A DNA stretch of 64,000 bases from NCBI RefSeq assembly GCF_013304735.1, contig NZ_JAAITI010000005.1:85731-149730 (forward strand), in the 5' to 3' direction. The notes under the pieces are model-generated. The model saw only the letters and a list, made by a program, of their open reading frames with translations, was not told where the DNA came from and searched no databases. The translations under genes and the position numbers were made by a program. Within the stretch, counting starts at the first letter, position 1; each line of letters begins with the position of its first letter. The stretch comes from Blautia luti. Lineage in GTDB: Bacteria > Bacillota > Clostridia > Lachnospirales > Lachnospiraceae. Below are positions 32,767 through 40,734 of this stretch, one piece after another.

Positions 32767-33606
32767 TTATGGTATGAGTGAAATAGCATCTGCCATATTG
32801 ATCGGAATCTCTGCCATCATATCCGGGGATGGCTCGATATCAAGAAGCCGGCACAGAAGCGGGGCAATGCAAAGCTGTGAAATATACTGATTTTCAAATC
32901 GACCGGCAGATACCTGATCGCTGAAAATATAAAGTGGAACATCACGCTGTGCACAATCGTTTCCTCCGTGGATGCCAAGTTCGTTGATGCCGTGGTCTGC
33001 AGTGACAACCACATGGTATCCTGCGGCTCTCCATGTGGGAAGCAGATTGGCGATCATATGCCCTGCAATAGCGATGGCTTCTTCGTATTCTTTTGAACCG
33101 GATCCGTGCTTATGTCCCTGATCGTCAATTGCCATAGAATGAATCAGGAGGAAATCCGGGTTCTGATTCTGCCGGAGAAATTCGCCATCAGCAAAAAGAT
33201 GGGAATCCGGGTAAGTGTCATCCCAGTAGTAAATTCCGGAATTAATGGTTTCGGAAGACTGAAGCTGTATTCTTTCACGGTCAATGCGAAATGGAATGTG
33301 GTTATAAAGTTCTCCGAACCAGTGATAAGCGGCGGCTGCGGTTTTTCCACCCTGTTTCTGACAGAGGGAAAAAACATTGTCACAGTCCAGGGTCCTCAGG
33401 GTATCATTGGTCGTAATCCCATGGGAAAAGACCGGAGTTCCTGTAAGAAGCGTTGCATACATAGGTCTGGAAAGAGAAGGAAGTTCTCCTTTTACTTTAT
33501 ATTTGGCACCTTTTTTGTAATCAATCAGATGTTCCAGATATCCGAGATTTCGTGTGCCGGCTTCATACTGGCAGGCATCCAGAAGTACAAAAATTGTTTT
33601 TTTCAT
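32767..33606 (-). CDS. AlkP-superfamily phosphodiesterase/phosphatase
   Basis: A 279-residue enzyme of the type I phosphodiesterase/nucleotide pyrophosphatase branch of the alkaline-phosphatase superfamily. Metal ligands and nucleophile are visible: Asp10 in FVLLDACQ, a probable nucleophile Ser46 in LPSLSRPMYATLLTG, IDDQGHKHG, and ADHGINELGIHGG. It has no signal peptide, so it acts in the cytoplasm on an imported substrate. It is 12 bp downstream of the GH2 gene and 17 bp upstream of the binding-protein gene. It probably hydrolyses a phosphodiester or phosphomonoester from the transported compound; phosphonate hydrolysis is an alternative. Confidence 0.85.
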   Translation of the reverse strand: MKKTIFVLLDACQYEAGTRNLGYLEHLIDYKKGAKYKVKGELPSLSRPMYATLLTGTPVFSHGITTNDTLRTLDCDNVFSLCQKQGGKTAAAAYHWFGELYNHIPFRIDRERIQLQSSETINSGIYYWDDTYPDSHLFADGEFLRQNQNPDFLLIHSMAIDDQGHKHGSGSKEYEEAIAIAGHMIANLLPTWRAAGYHVVVTADHGINELGIHGGNDCAQRDVPLYIFSDQVSAGRFENQYISQLCIAPLLCRLLDIEPSPDMMAEIPINMADAISLIP

Positions 33607-33617
33607 AGAGGCCTCCT

Positions 33618-35387
33618 TTAATAGTCTTCAATGGTGGAAAATGAGGTTGTCGTTTCCCTGGAATCGTTGATTGCTTTGATTTTTTTCGGATCTGTTTTGA
33701 ACTGATGATCTTCATCGAGAAGCCCATTCTGTTCCTGCTGGATATCAGATAGCTGTGTGTAGCAGAAACCACAAAGCAGATCAGAAGCGTAGATGGATCG
33801 GATTACATGGCTGTAAGCTGCGAGAAAACTTTCTTCGCTGTCTGTATCAGAATAGCCCCAGCTTTTTTTATCCTTTCCTGTTTTAAGGGAAATTCCTCCG
33901 GCTTCTGTAAGCATAACCGGCTGCCCTTCATAAACAAAGCTGTCTGCAAAAAGCGGTCGTTCTACCAGGCTTTCAAGTCCGGAAAGAGATTGAAGTCCCA
34001 GAGAAAATGCGGCCTGAGCATCCGGGTTATCCGGAGATCCGTGTTTGTAGGAGTGAAATGCACAGATGTCATTTTCCGTCATTTCCCATCCATCATTGGC
34101 GATTACAAGTCTGGAAGGATCCAGGCCATGAGCCAGATGATACAGAGACCGCGCAAAATGCTGCTGTTGTGTGTTATCGTAAAGTCTGGGAACCCCCCAG
34201 CTTTCATTCATCATGTTCCACAGAATAATGCAGGGGTGGTTGTAGTCTCTCTGTATGGTATGGGTCCATTCCTGGGAAAAAACAGCTGCTGACTGCGGAG
34301 AAAAACTCCAGAAACTGGCTGTGCTTTCCCATACGAGAAATCCAAGTTTATCGGCCCAGTAAAGAAAGAGAGGATCTTCCGCTTTTTCATGTTTGCGGCA
34401 GCCGTTAAATCCCATTTCCTTGGCTTTCTGAATATCCTGGATATAGTTTTCTTCGGAAGGTGCGGTAACAAGTCCGTCCTTCCAGTATCCCTGATCCAGA
34501 AGCAGCTTCTGATAATAAGGCTGATTGTTAAGATAAACTCTGCCACCGTGGACGTGCACTTTACGCATTCCGAAGTAAGTTTCCACCTGATCCAGAAGGA
34601 TATTTCTGGATTTCAGAAGTGCACTTACTGTAAAAAGATTCGGATGTTCCGGAGACCAGTACCATCCGGTAAAGTGGAAGGAACCGCGCAGTGCTTTGTT
34701 TTTGAAAATATCAACAATTATCTTTCCGCGTTTTTCGGAAACGGTAAGGGAACCGTGAGAAACCGGATGGTCCTTAAACCGGATATCCCATTCCAGTTCA
34801 CATGGAAAAACAGTGCAGTCGGAAAGAGAATAAGTGATTTCTACAGTACCCTGATCAATATCCGGAGTAAAATGAATCCATTCCAGGTGGGCTTCATTTA
34901 CCGGCTCCAGCCATACGGACTGCCAGATGCCACTGGATTGTGTGTACCAGATAAACTCGCCGGATGATTTCCAGAACTGTTTGCCTCTGGGAACGGTCTC
35001 ATCGTGCAGGTAATCGGTAACTGCCACGGTGAGTGTTTCTTCACCTCCGGAAAGAAAATCTGTGATATCAAAGGTGAAGGAGGACTGACCGCCTTCATGA
35101 AAGCCAACACAATGATCGTTGATAAATACGCTGCATTTGTAGTCAACAGCTCCGAAGTGAAGAAGAATTCTCTGACCGATCCACTCTGCCGGGATAAAAA
35201 AATTCCGCTGATAGGTAATTCTGTCAGAAGTAAGTTCTTCCTGAAACCCGCTGAGTCTGCTCTGAGGCGGGAAGGGAACCTGGATTTTTACGGGAGTTTT
35301 GTCGGTTCCGTCCTGAAAATTCCAGGTACCATTTAAAGGCATCCATTTCTCCCGGATGAAATCAGGGCGCGGATATTCATTTCTCAT
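33618..35387 (-). CDS. Glycoside hydrolase family 2 enzyme
   Basis: A 589-residue retaining beta-glycosidase. The N-terminal jelly-roll (LNGTWNFQDG, YQRNFFIP) covers ~1-185, followed by an Ig-like beta-sandwich and a TIM barrel. The acid/base is Glu395 in NMMNESWG and the nucleophile Glu495 in PVMLTEAGG. There is no signal peptide, so it works on imported substrate. It is first in the six-gene operon. Family members cleave beta-galactosides, beta-glucuronides or beta-mannosides, and the sequence alone does not tell which. The operon's phosphodiesterase suggests its substrate also carries phosphate. GGATTTAACTCT precedes the ATG. Confidence 0.88.
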   Translation of the reverse strand: MRNEYPRPDFIREKWMPLNGTWNFQDGTDKTPVKIQVPFPPQSRLSGFQEELTSDRITYQRNFFIPAEWIGQRILLHFGAVDYKCSVFINDHCVGFHEGGQSSFTFDITDFLSGGEETLTVAVTDYLHDETVPRGKQFWKSSGEFIWYTQSSGIWQSVWLEPVNEAHLEWIHFTPDIDQGTVEITYSLSDCTVFPCELEWDIRFKDHPVSHGSLTVSEKRGKIIVDIFKNKALRGSFHFTGWYWSPEHPNLFTVSALLKSRNILLDQVETYFGMRKVHVHGGRVYLNNQPYYQKLLLDQGYWKDGLVTAPSEENYIQDIQKAKEMGFNGCRKHEKAEDPLFLYWADKLGFLVWESTASFWSFSPQSAAVFSQEWTHTIQRDYNHPCIILWNMMNESWGVPRLYDNTQQQHFARSLYHLAHGLDPSRLVIANDGWEMTENDICAFHSYKHGSPDNPDAQAAFSLGLQSLSGLESLVERPLFADSFVYEGQPVMLTEAGGISLKTGKDKKSWGYSDTDSEESFLAAYSHVIRSIYASDLLCGFCYTQLSDIQQEQNGLLDEDHQFKTDPKKIKAINDSRETTTSFSTIEDY

Positions 35388-35465
35388 AGAGTTAAATCCT
35401 TTCTTTGAGTAAAATCAATATTGAAATATCCGTAATGGGTATTGCCCGGGATATAAAAAAGAATG

Positions 35466-35494
35466 TTGTCAGGTTACGTTGGCTGCCATATAAT
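35466..35494 (+). promoter_or_regulatory. Candidate promoter of the ArsR-like regulator
   Basis: TTGTCA (35466-35471) and TATAAT (35489-35494) are separated by 17 bp. The first inverted repeat (35507-35519) would lie about 7 bases after the start site. The leader would be about 270 bases long and contain the AT-rich hairpin. Confidence 0.55.
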
Positions 35495-35506
35495 AGGGTT
35501 AATAAA

Positions 35507-35519
35507 TTTATTACATAAT
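35507..35519. promoter_or_regulatory. Operator-like inverted repeat, copy 1
   Basis: TTTAT-TAC-ATAAT, arms matching over 4 bp, overlapping a 14-bp palindrome TAATAAATTTATTA at 35500-35513. It lies just downstream of the predicted promoter, a typical position for a repressor site. Confidence 0.5.
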
Positions 35520-35527
35520 TACTGGAA

Positions 35528-35570
35528 AGAGAAGAAAAAACGAAGCTTCAAAAAGTTTTTTCTCTTTTTT
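35528..35570 (+). other. AT-rich terminator-like hairpin in the regulator leader
   Basis: An A-rich arm ending in GAAAAAAC and a T-rich arm starting GTTTTTTC, with GAAGCTTC in the loop region, followed by CTTTTTT. If transcription starts at ~35501 this would be met before the regulator gene. It is AT-rich and may be weak. Confidence 0.35.
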
Positions 35571-35691
35571 ATACTCATAATTGTAGTTGCAAAATTCAAA
35601 AAAATCAATGGTTTTAATGCAAAATGACGCAAATCTGCGATTGTAACAAGAATGTATAATGCAATTTGTATATATTTTTGAAAAAATGATG

Positions 35692-35704
35692 TTTATTACA
35701 TAAA
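35692..35704. promoter_or_regulatory. Operator-like inverted repeat, copy 2
   Basis: TTTAT-TAC-ATAAA, perfect 5-bp arms around TAC, 43 bp (about four helical turns) before copy 3 and 65 bp before the regulator start codon. Confidence 0.5.
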
Positions 35705-35733
35705 TAATGAAATAAATAAGAAAAGAAGCAGAT

Positions 35734-35748
35734 ATTCATTACATGAAT
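35734..35748. promoter_or_regulatory. Operator-like inverted repeat, copy 3
   Basis: ATTCAT-TAC-ATGAAT, perfect 6-bp arms around TAC, just upstream of the ribosome site of the ArsR-like gene. Its position suggests autoregulation. Confidence 0.5.
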
Positions 35749-35768
35749 CTTGAAACGGAGGAAAAAGA

Positions 35769-36737
35769 ATGGCGGAAGAAAGAATCAGTCAGGGAATTAC
35801 AACGGAAAAGGAACTGGAACTGAACCTGTCAACAGAGAGTCACAAACCATGGATCACAGCAATCGGAAAGGCGCTGTCTTCAGCGGTACGGATTGATATT
35901 TTGAATCTGATAAAGGTGCATCCGTTGTCACTGCAGGAAATTTCCAGGAGACTGGGAATCCCGTTATCTTCAACAGCGCTGCATATCCGCTGTCTGGAGG
36001 ATGCTCATCTGGTATCTACAGAAAGCCAGCCGGGAATTCATGGCTCCATGAGAGTCTGCATGTGCGATTTTATTTCGTTTCATCTGGAAGCGTATGATAC
36101 GGATATCAGCGCGGCGGAAAATACGCTGGTATACCAGATGCCCCTTGGAAATTATACAGATTTTCAGGTGGAACCTTCCTGTGGCCTGGCGGGAATGAAC
36201 GGGGTAATTGATACTTTTGATGATCCAAGGTCTTTTTATTCGACGGACAGGCAGCAGGCGCAGCTGATCTGGTTCAGCCGGGGATATATAGAATATCGTT
36301 TTCCCAACAAAATAAATCCCCTCTGGAACATCCGGGAGATGAATTTTTCCATGGAACTCTGTTCGGAAGCACCTGGATATAATGCCCAGTGGCCGTCGGA
36401 TATTACTTTTTCAGTTAATGGAACAGAGATTGGGACTTATACATGTCCGGGAGATCTGGGAGCAAGAAGAGGAAGACTGACACCAAATGTATGGCCCATA
36501 GGTCTGACGCAGTATGGATTTATGACAGGAGTTTCTCTGCGAAAAGATGGATGTTACATCAATGAGATTAAGGTGAACGATGAGAATATACTGGAAACCG
36601 TGCGCCTGTCAGGAAAACCGTATATTTCTCTGAGGATCGGAGTGCGCCCGGATGCCATAAATCAGGGTGGAATCAATCTCTTCGGAGAAAAATACGGAGA
36701 TTTCCCACAGGGAATTAATATGCGGATCGTGTATTAA
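35769..36737 (+). CDS. Long ArsR-like transcription regulator
   Basis: A 322-residue protein. Residues ~28-90 form an ArsR-type winged helix (SSAVRIDILNLIKVHPLSLQ, ISRRLGIPLSSTALHIRCLE). The remaining ~230 residues are beta-rich, with no known metal-site pattern, and probably form a ligand-binding domain. Classical ArsR proteins have only ~100 residues, so this is an extended form. It is divergent from the GH2-phosphodiesterase-ABC operon, with three inverted repeats between, and is most likely its regulator (inference). CGGAGG precedes the ATG. It ends 10 bp from the convergent aroE stop, with no terminator between. Confidence 0.75.
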   Translation: MAEERISQGITTEKELELNLSTESHKPWITAIGKALSSAVRIDILNLIKVHPLSLQEISRRLGIPLSSTALHIRCLEDAHLVSTESQPGIHGSMRVCMCDFISFHLEAYDTDISAAENTLVYQMPLGNYTDFQVEPSCGLAGMNGVIDTFDDPRSFYSTDRQQAQLIWFSRGYIEYRFPNKINPLWNIREMNFSMELCSEAPGYNAQWPSDITFSVNGTEIGTYTCPGDLGARRGRLTPNVWPIGLTQYGFMTGVSLRKDGCYINEIKVNDENILETVRLSGKPYISLRIGVRPDAINQGGINLFGEKYGDFPQGINMRIVY

Positions 36738-36747
36738 CAGGGATGGA

Positions 36748-37614
36748 TTATTTAAAATATTTCTCTCTTACAATCTCAACCGGCATATCCAGTCCGGTCC
36801 AGATGTGGAATGCTTTTACGCCCTGGTGAAGCAGCATGTACATTCCGTTAAAGGTTGGACATCCGGCTTCCCGGGCTTCTCTAAGAAGTCTTGTTTCTCT
36901 TGGTTCATACACAACATCGGCTACCGTAAGTTCCGGATGGAACAGAGTTTTGTCCGGGATGACTGTGCCGGTCACATCCGGAACCATTCCCACAGAAGTA
37001 GCGTTGATCAGAAGAGTGCTTTCTTCCAGTGCGTCTTTCAGAGCGGCGTGATCATCCATCTCATGAAGGATCATCTGACATTCTGTCATATGAGACATTT
37101 TTTCTGCCATGGCAGCGGCACGTTCCCAGTAACGGCTGGTAGGACGTGCAAAAACATGGATCTTTTTTGCACCTTCCAGGGCGGACTGTCCGCAGATTGC
37201 CATTCCGGCACCGCCCACACCCATAACGGTGATGGTGCGTCCCTTCACATCACAGCCTGCATCTCTGGCAGACTGGGTAAATCCATAACCATCGGTATTA
37301 AATCCCTTTAATTTTCCATTATCATTGCGGACGGTATTTACCGCTCCGATCAGCTGTGCGGTAGGAGAAAGTTCGTCCAGGAGCTCCACGATCTTATTCT
37401 TGTTTGGCATGGTCAGGTTAAAGCCCTTGATCCCGCAGGCTTTCAGTCCCTCCACTGCCTGAGGAAGGGTCTCCTCTGTCACATCAAAACAGAGATATAC
37501 ATAGTCAAGCCCGAGGTAACGAAATGCCTCATTGTGCATTAAAGGTGATACGCTGTGTGCAACGGGGCTTCCCAGAAGGCCGGTAAGCCCGGTGTGTCCG
37601 GTGATATTAATCAT
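36748..37614 (-). CDS. aroE: Shikimate dehydrogenase
   Basis: A 288-residue NADP-dependent enzyme of the shikimate pathway, reducing 3-dehydroshikimate. Substrate-binding motifs are GLLGSPVAHSVSPLMHN and FNLTMPNK (catalytic lysine). The cofactor glycine loop is VMGVGGAGMAI, and the C-terminal loop is NGMYMLLHQG. It is about 10-15 residues longer than typical AroE, and quinate/shikimate dehydrogenase activity is possible. It stands alone, with no other aromatic-pathway gene adjacent. The ATG follows GGGAGG. Confidence 0.9.
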   Translation of the reverse strand: MINITGHTGLTGLLGSPVAHSVSPLMHNEAFRYLGLDYVYLCFDVTEETLPQAVEGLKACGIKGFNLTMPNKNKIVELLDELSPTAQLIGAVNTVRNDNGKLKGFNTDGYGFTQSARDAGCDVKGRTITVMGVGGAGMAICGQSALEGAKKIHVFARPTSRYWERAAAMAEKMSHMTECQMILHEMDDHAALKDALEESTLLINATSVGMVPDVTGTVIPDKTLFHPELTVADVVYEPRETRLLREAREAGCPTFNGMYMLLHQGVKAFHIWTGLDMPVEIVREKYFK

Positions 37615-37690
37615 TGTTCGATTCCTCCCTTATATCCATAAAAAATATCAGCAAAAAGCTGTCTGCTTTTCAGATTTTATAATAAAAAAT

Positions 37691-37719
37691 ATTTTAACAC
37701 TATAAAGTGTGAAAATCAA
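37691..37719 (-). promoter_or_regulatory. Promoter of aroE with an internal palindrome
   Basis: On the minus strand TTGATT (37714-37719) and TAAAAT (37691-37696) are separated by 17 bp. The spacer contains ACACT-ATAA-AGTGT (37697-37710), a 5-bp inverted repeat that could bind a regulator. Confidence 0.5.
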
Positions 37720-37785
37720 CAAAGATGCATCATTGTACAGAAATTTATACATTTTTGTCACGAATCCATAGAAAGAATCTATAAA

Positions 37786-37871
37786 TGTCGAGTGCCCCAG
37801 AAATGCCACGACAAGTTTGAGGCCAGGGCTTCCATGCTTTGACAAAATATGCAGAGAGCCTGCCATATAAT
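37786..37871 (+). promoter_or_regulatory. Spo0A-type promoter of spoIIGA-sigE
   Basis: TTGACA (37839-37844) and TATAAT (37866-37871) have a 21-bp spacer, too long for an unaided sigma-A promoter but like the Spo0A-activated spoIIG promoter of Bacillus. 0A-box-like sequences lie upstream: TGTCGAG at 37786-37792, an inverted TTGTCG at 37809-37814, and TTTGACA over the -35 box (6 of 7 to inverted 0A box TTCGACA). The rest of the 322-bp gap contains the aroE promoter and nothing else I can name. Confidence 0.7.
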
Positions 37872-37936
37872 AAATGCACTTACCAAAGTGAAGGATTGAT
37901 CACGGATAAAGTGTTAGGTGGCAGCGGGGGAATTTT

Positions 37937-38788
37937 ATGTATCAGACCATATACATAGATATCGTTTTTCTGACGAATTTCCTGATGGATTACATGCTTC
38001 TCAGACTTGTGGGAAGGTTTCTGCATCTTGGCGGAAGCCGATTCCGGTGTCTGGCATCTGCTGCGCTGGGAGCTGGTTTTTCCTGTCTGCTTCTTTATAT
38101 GCCTGTCCGGATTGTTTTTCCGGTGGCTGTTCTGATTCATGGAAGCTGTGCTTTTTTTATGGCAGCTTTTGCGTTTCGGCTGAAGAGGGGCTGCCTGCTG
38201 GCAAAAACAATTCTGGCGATGTATCTTACCGCTTTTGTGGTGGGAGGGATTTATCAGGCGCTGGAAACAGAAGGAACCATGACAGGAAGAACTTTTCTGC
38301 TTTTTCTGGCAGGAACCTATGGCAGTCTTTACACACTGACCTGTGTGGCAGAAACTTTCCGGCTGTGCCGGAAAAATATTTATCCGGTAACCCTGATATA
38401 TCAGGGGAAAAAACAACAGTCCTACGGCTTTTTTGACACAGGAAATCTTCTTATGGATCCTGTAAGCAGACAGCCGGTATCCATAGTAAAACCGGAACTT
38501 CTGGAAAAAGTGCTTTCCAGAGAACTGGTAAAAAAACTGATGTACATAAAAGAAAAACCAGAGGAGCTGGAAAGCACGGAACTTGCCGGGCTGCGGCCTC
38601 ATTTTCTTTCGTGCCGCACAGCAGGCGGGAAAGAAGGACTGCTGCTGGGTGTGATTCTTACCGAACTTACGATCCAGACTCCCGGAAGGGTTGTACATGT
38701 GGGAAAACCGGTACTTGCCATTACATTTGAGCCCTCAGCTTTGGGAGAAGAGTACGGGATACTTTTGAATTCCAGACTATTGAATTAA
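37937..38788 (+). CDS. spoIIGA: Sigma-E processing peptidase SpoIIGA
   Basis: A 283-residue membrane aspartic protease that cleaves pro-sigma-E in the mother cell after a signal from the forespore. The N-terminal half has five hydrophobic membrane helices (MYQTIYIDIVFLTNFLMDYM onward, residues ~1-130). The catalytic aspartate is in YGFFDTGNLLMDP in the C-terminal domain. It is immediately upstream of sigE, as in all classical spoIIG operons, 15 bp apart. Confidence 0.95.
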   Translation: MYQTIYIDIVFLTNFLMDYMLLRLVGRFLHLGGSRFRCLASAALGAGFSCLLLYMPVRIVFPVAVLIHGSCAFFMAAFAFRLKRGCLLAKTILAMYLTAFVVGGIYQALETEGTMTGRTFLLFLAGTYGSLYTLTCVAETFRLCRKNIYPVTLIYQGKKQQSYGFFDTGNLLMDPVSRQPVSIVKPELLEKVLSRELVKKLMYIKEKPEELESTELAGLRPHFLSCRTAGGKEGLLLGVILTELTIQTPGRVVHVGKPVLAITFEPSALGEEYGILLNSRLLN

Positions 38789-38803
38789 GAAGGGGGCTTT
38801 TTT

Positions 38804-39529
38804 ATGAACAGAGCTGCAGTAAGAGCGTATCCATTTCAGGTGATTTCAAGATTTATGATTAACCGGCCGGGAGATGTTTTTTATATCGGGGGAAATGATA
38901 TCCTTCCGGCACCACTTCCGCCGGAGCAGGAGACGAAGGTAATTGCCATGCTGGGGACAGAGGAAGAAAAAGAAGCAAGGGCAGTTTTGATTGAGCACAA
39001 TCTCCGGCTGGTGGTTTACATTGCGAAGAAATTTGACAATACAGGGGTAGGGGTGGAAGATCTGATTTCCATTGGAACGATTGGACTGATTAAGGCGATC
39101 AACACATTTAATCCTGTAAAAAATATCAAACTTGCTACTTACGCATCCAGGTGTATTGAAAATGAAATCCTGATGTATCTTCGGAGAAACAGCAAGACCA
39201 GAATGGAAGTTTCCATTGACGAACCCCTGAATGTGGACTGGGACGGCAATGAACTTCTGCTTTCGGATATTCTTGGTACAGATGATGATGTGATATCCAG
39301 GCGGCTGGAGGATGAAGTGGAGATTGCGCTTCTGGGAAAAGCCATCAGCAAACTGACAAAGAGAGAGCAGATGATTATCCGCTTGCGTTTTGGGCTGGGA
39401 AACAGAGAAGGGATGGAAAAGACTCAGAAAGAAGTGGCAGATCTCCTGGGAATTTCGCAGTCCTATATTTCACGCCTGGAGAAGCGGATCATGAAGCGGC
39501 TGCGAAAAGAAATTGTAAAGTATGAATAG
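38804..39529 (+). CDS. sigE: Sporulation sigma factor E (pro-form)
   Basis: A 241-residue sigma-70 family factor for early mother-cell transcription. The first ~27 residues form the inhibitory pro-peptide removed by SpoIIGA. Region 2 is [19 protein letters not shown], then [17 protein letters not shown] and [15 protein letters not shown]; region 4 is [30 protein letters not shown] precedes the ATG. In Bacillus, sigG follows; here an AraC regulator does, so sigG must be elsewhere or not kept in place. Confidence 0.96.
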   Translation: MNRAAVRAYPFQVISRFMINRPGDVFYIGGNDILPAPLPPEQETKVIAMLGTEEEKEARAVLIEHNLRLVVYIAKKFDNTGVGVEDLISIGTIGLIKAINTFNPVKNIKLATYASRCIENEILMYLRRNSKTRMEVSIDEPLNVDWDGNELLLSDILGTDDDVISRRLEDEVEIALLGKAISKLTKREQMIIRLRFGLGNREGMEKTQKEVADLLGISQSYISRLEKRIMKRLRKEIVKYE

Positions 39530-39548
39530 GAGAAACAGGAAAAAACGG

Positions 39549-39577
39549 TTTACCGGACAAAGCCAACGTGTTATATT
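39549..39577 (+). promoter_or_regulatory. Candidate promoter of the AraC regulator
   Basis: TTTACC (39549-39554) and TATATT (39572-39577) are separated by 17 bp, just after sigE. This would separate araC-type gene expression from the spoIIG operon. Confidence 0.45.
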
Positions 39578-39632
39578 GAGGAAAAGAGCGGAAACAGCTG
39601 TTTTCTGGAAACGGAGGAGCCTGAAAAATACG

Positions 39633-40631
39633 ATGAACCGAGAAGAACTTGACCGTTATCTGAGAAAGATAACACCAAGAGAAAAAGAGATTCTGAAAGG
39701 AATTTCCCTGGAGGAACTGCACAGGCAGGACACCTGCCGGTTTGCAAAGTCCGGCCAGGGAACTTATCTTTTTGAGGGAAGCCTGTTTATGGCACCGGGA
39801 GAAAAAATTGTGGTAAGCAGGCAGGACCGTTATGTGGAAGTACTGCCCCATCAGCATGATTATATAGAACTGTGTTATCTCTGGTCAGGAAGCTGCAGCC
39901 AGACCATAGAAGGAAAGAAGGTTGTCACCAGCGAAGGGGATGTCTGTATTTTTGATACCCAGGCAGTGCATTCCATTGAGGCCGGCGGTGAAAATGATAT
40001 TCTGGTAAATATTCTTATGAGCCGGGAATTCTTTGACGCGGCGTTTTTAAGCCGGATGCCGCGTCAGGGAATTGTCTCGGAGTTTCTTGCGGAATCGGTG
40101 ACCAGAAGCAGGAAGAAGAAACATTATCTGTATTTTAAAACCCATGGAAACAACCGGGTGGGTGAGATCATGGAACAGATTATATCCGAGTATTACACCC
40201 GGGACATCGGCATGGAAGAGGTGATGGAAAGCTATGTGATTATTCTGTTTACAGAACTTCTCAGAACCTGGCGTGATGAGACAAAGAAACAGGCATCTGT
40301 GGCAAAGGAAGTACAGATCCTGGAACTGCTTTCCTATATCGAAAAAAATTACGAAACCTGTACACTGCCGGAAATGGGAAAGGCTTTTGGAATGCATGGC
40401 AATTATCTTACCGCCCTTCTGAAAGAAAAAACAGGAAGAAGTTTTGTGGAACATGTTCAGGAACAGCGCCTGAAAAAAGCAAGGATGCTTCTGGAAACAA
40501 CGGAACTGCCGCTTTCAGAGCTGATCCCGCTGTGTGGTTACAATAATATGAATTTCTTTTACCGGAAATTCCGTGAGGCAGAGGGGTGTACGCCGGCACA
40601 GTACCGGAAAGAACATCGAAACACCTTATAA
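39633..40631 (+). CDS. AraC-family transcription regulator
   Basis: A 332-residue regulator. The N-terminal cupin-like sugar-sensing domain contains LPHQHDYIELCYLWSGSC and TSEGDVCIFDTQAVHS. The C-terminal ~100 residues hold the double HTH (MGKAFGMHGNYLTALLKEKT, then PLSELIPLCGYNNMNFFYRKF). It precedes the GH78 rhamnosidase gene and probably activates it in response to a rhamnose-containing compound (inference). I start at ATG 39633 (GGAGG at 39613-39617); the frame is open upstream to 39522, but that part is very basic and overlaps sigE. Confidence 0.87.
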   Translation: MNREELDRYLRKITPREKEILKGISLEELHRQDTCRFAKSGQGTYLFEGSLFMAPGEKIVVSRQDRYVEVLPHQHDYIELCYLWSGSCSQTIEGKKVVTSEGDVCIFDTQAVHSIEAGGENDILVNILMSREFFDAAFLSRMPRQGIVSEFLAESVTRSRKKKHYLYFKTHGNNRVGEIMEQIISEYYTRDIGMEEVMESYVIILFTELLRTWRDETKKQASVAKEVQILELLSYIEKNYETCTLPEMGKAFGMHGNYLTALLKEKTGRSFVEHVQEQRLKKARMLLETTELPLSELIPLCGYNNMNFFYRKFREAEGCTPAQYRKEHRNTL

Positions 40632-40649
40632 ATGGTTAATATTTTGATG

Positions 40650-40683
40650 AAAAAGCGTTATTGAAGGATGACGCTTTTTTTGT
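40650..40683 (+). terminator. Terminator after the AraC gene
   Basis: AAAAAGCGT (40650-40658) pairs with ACGCTTTTT (40671-40679), followed by more T residues. The rhamnosidase gene therefore needs its own promoter, which would have to fit in about 50 bp; none is obvious, consistent with activator dependence. Confidence 0.8.
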
Positions 40684-40734
40684 TACCATTTCTGTAAGAA
40701 CTGACAATATCACGGAAAATTGGGGGTAGAACCT

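Larger units (their letters stand above)
35388..35768. promoter_or_regulatory. Divergent regulatory region of the GH2 locus
   Basis: A 381-bp AT-rich gap between the GH2 operon and the ArsR-like regulator. It contains a plus-strand promoter, an AT-rich terminator-like hairpin (35528-35570) and three copies of an inverted repeat with a TAC centre. A second TATAAT at 35655-35660 lacks a -35 box. No convincing minus-strand promoter was found by eye. Confidence 0.6.

Noticed and set aside
39522..39632. N-terminal extension of the AraC regulator overlapping sigE
   Set aside because: The extra 37 codons are Arg/Lys-rich and unlike the family; a candidate promoter (39549-39577) lies within them and a GGAGG-served ATG follows at 39633.
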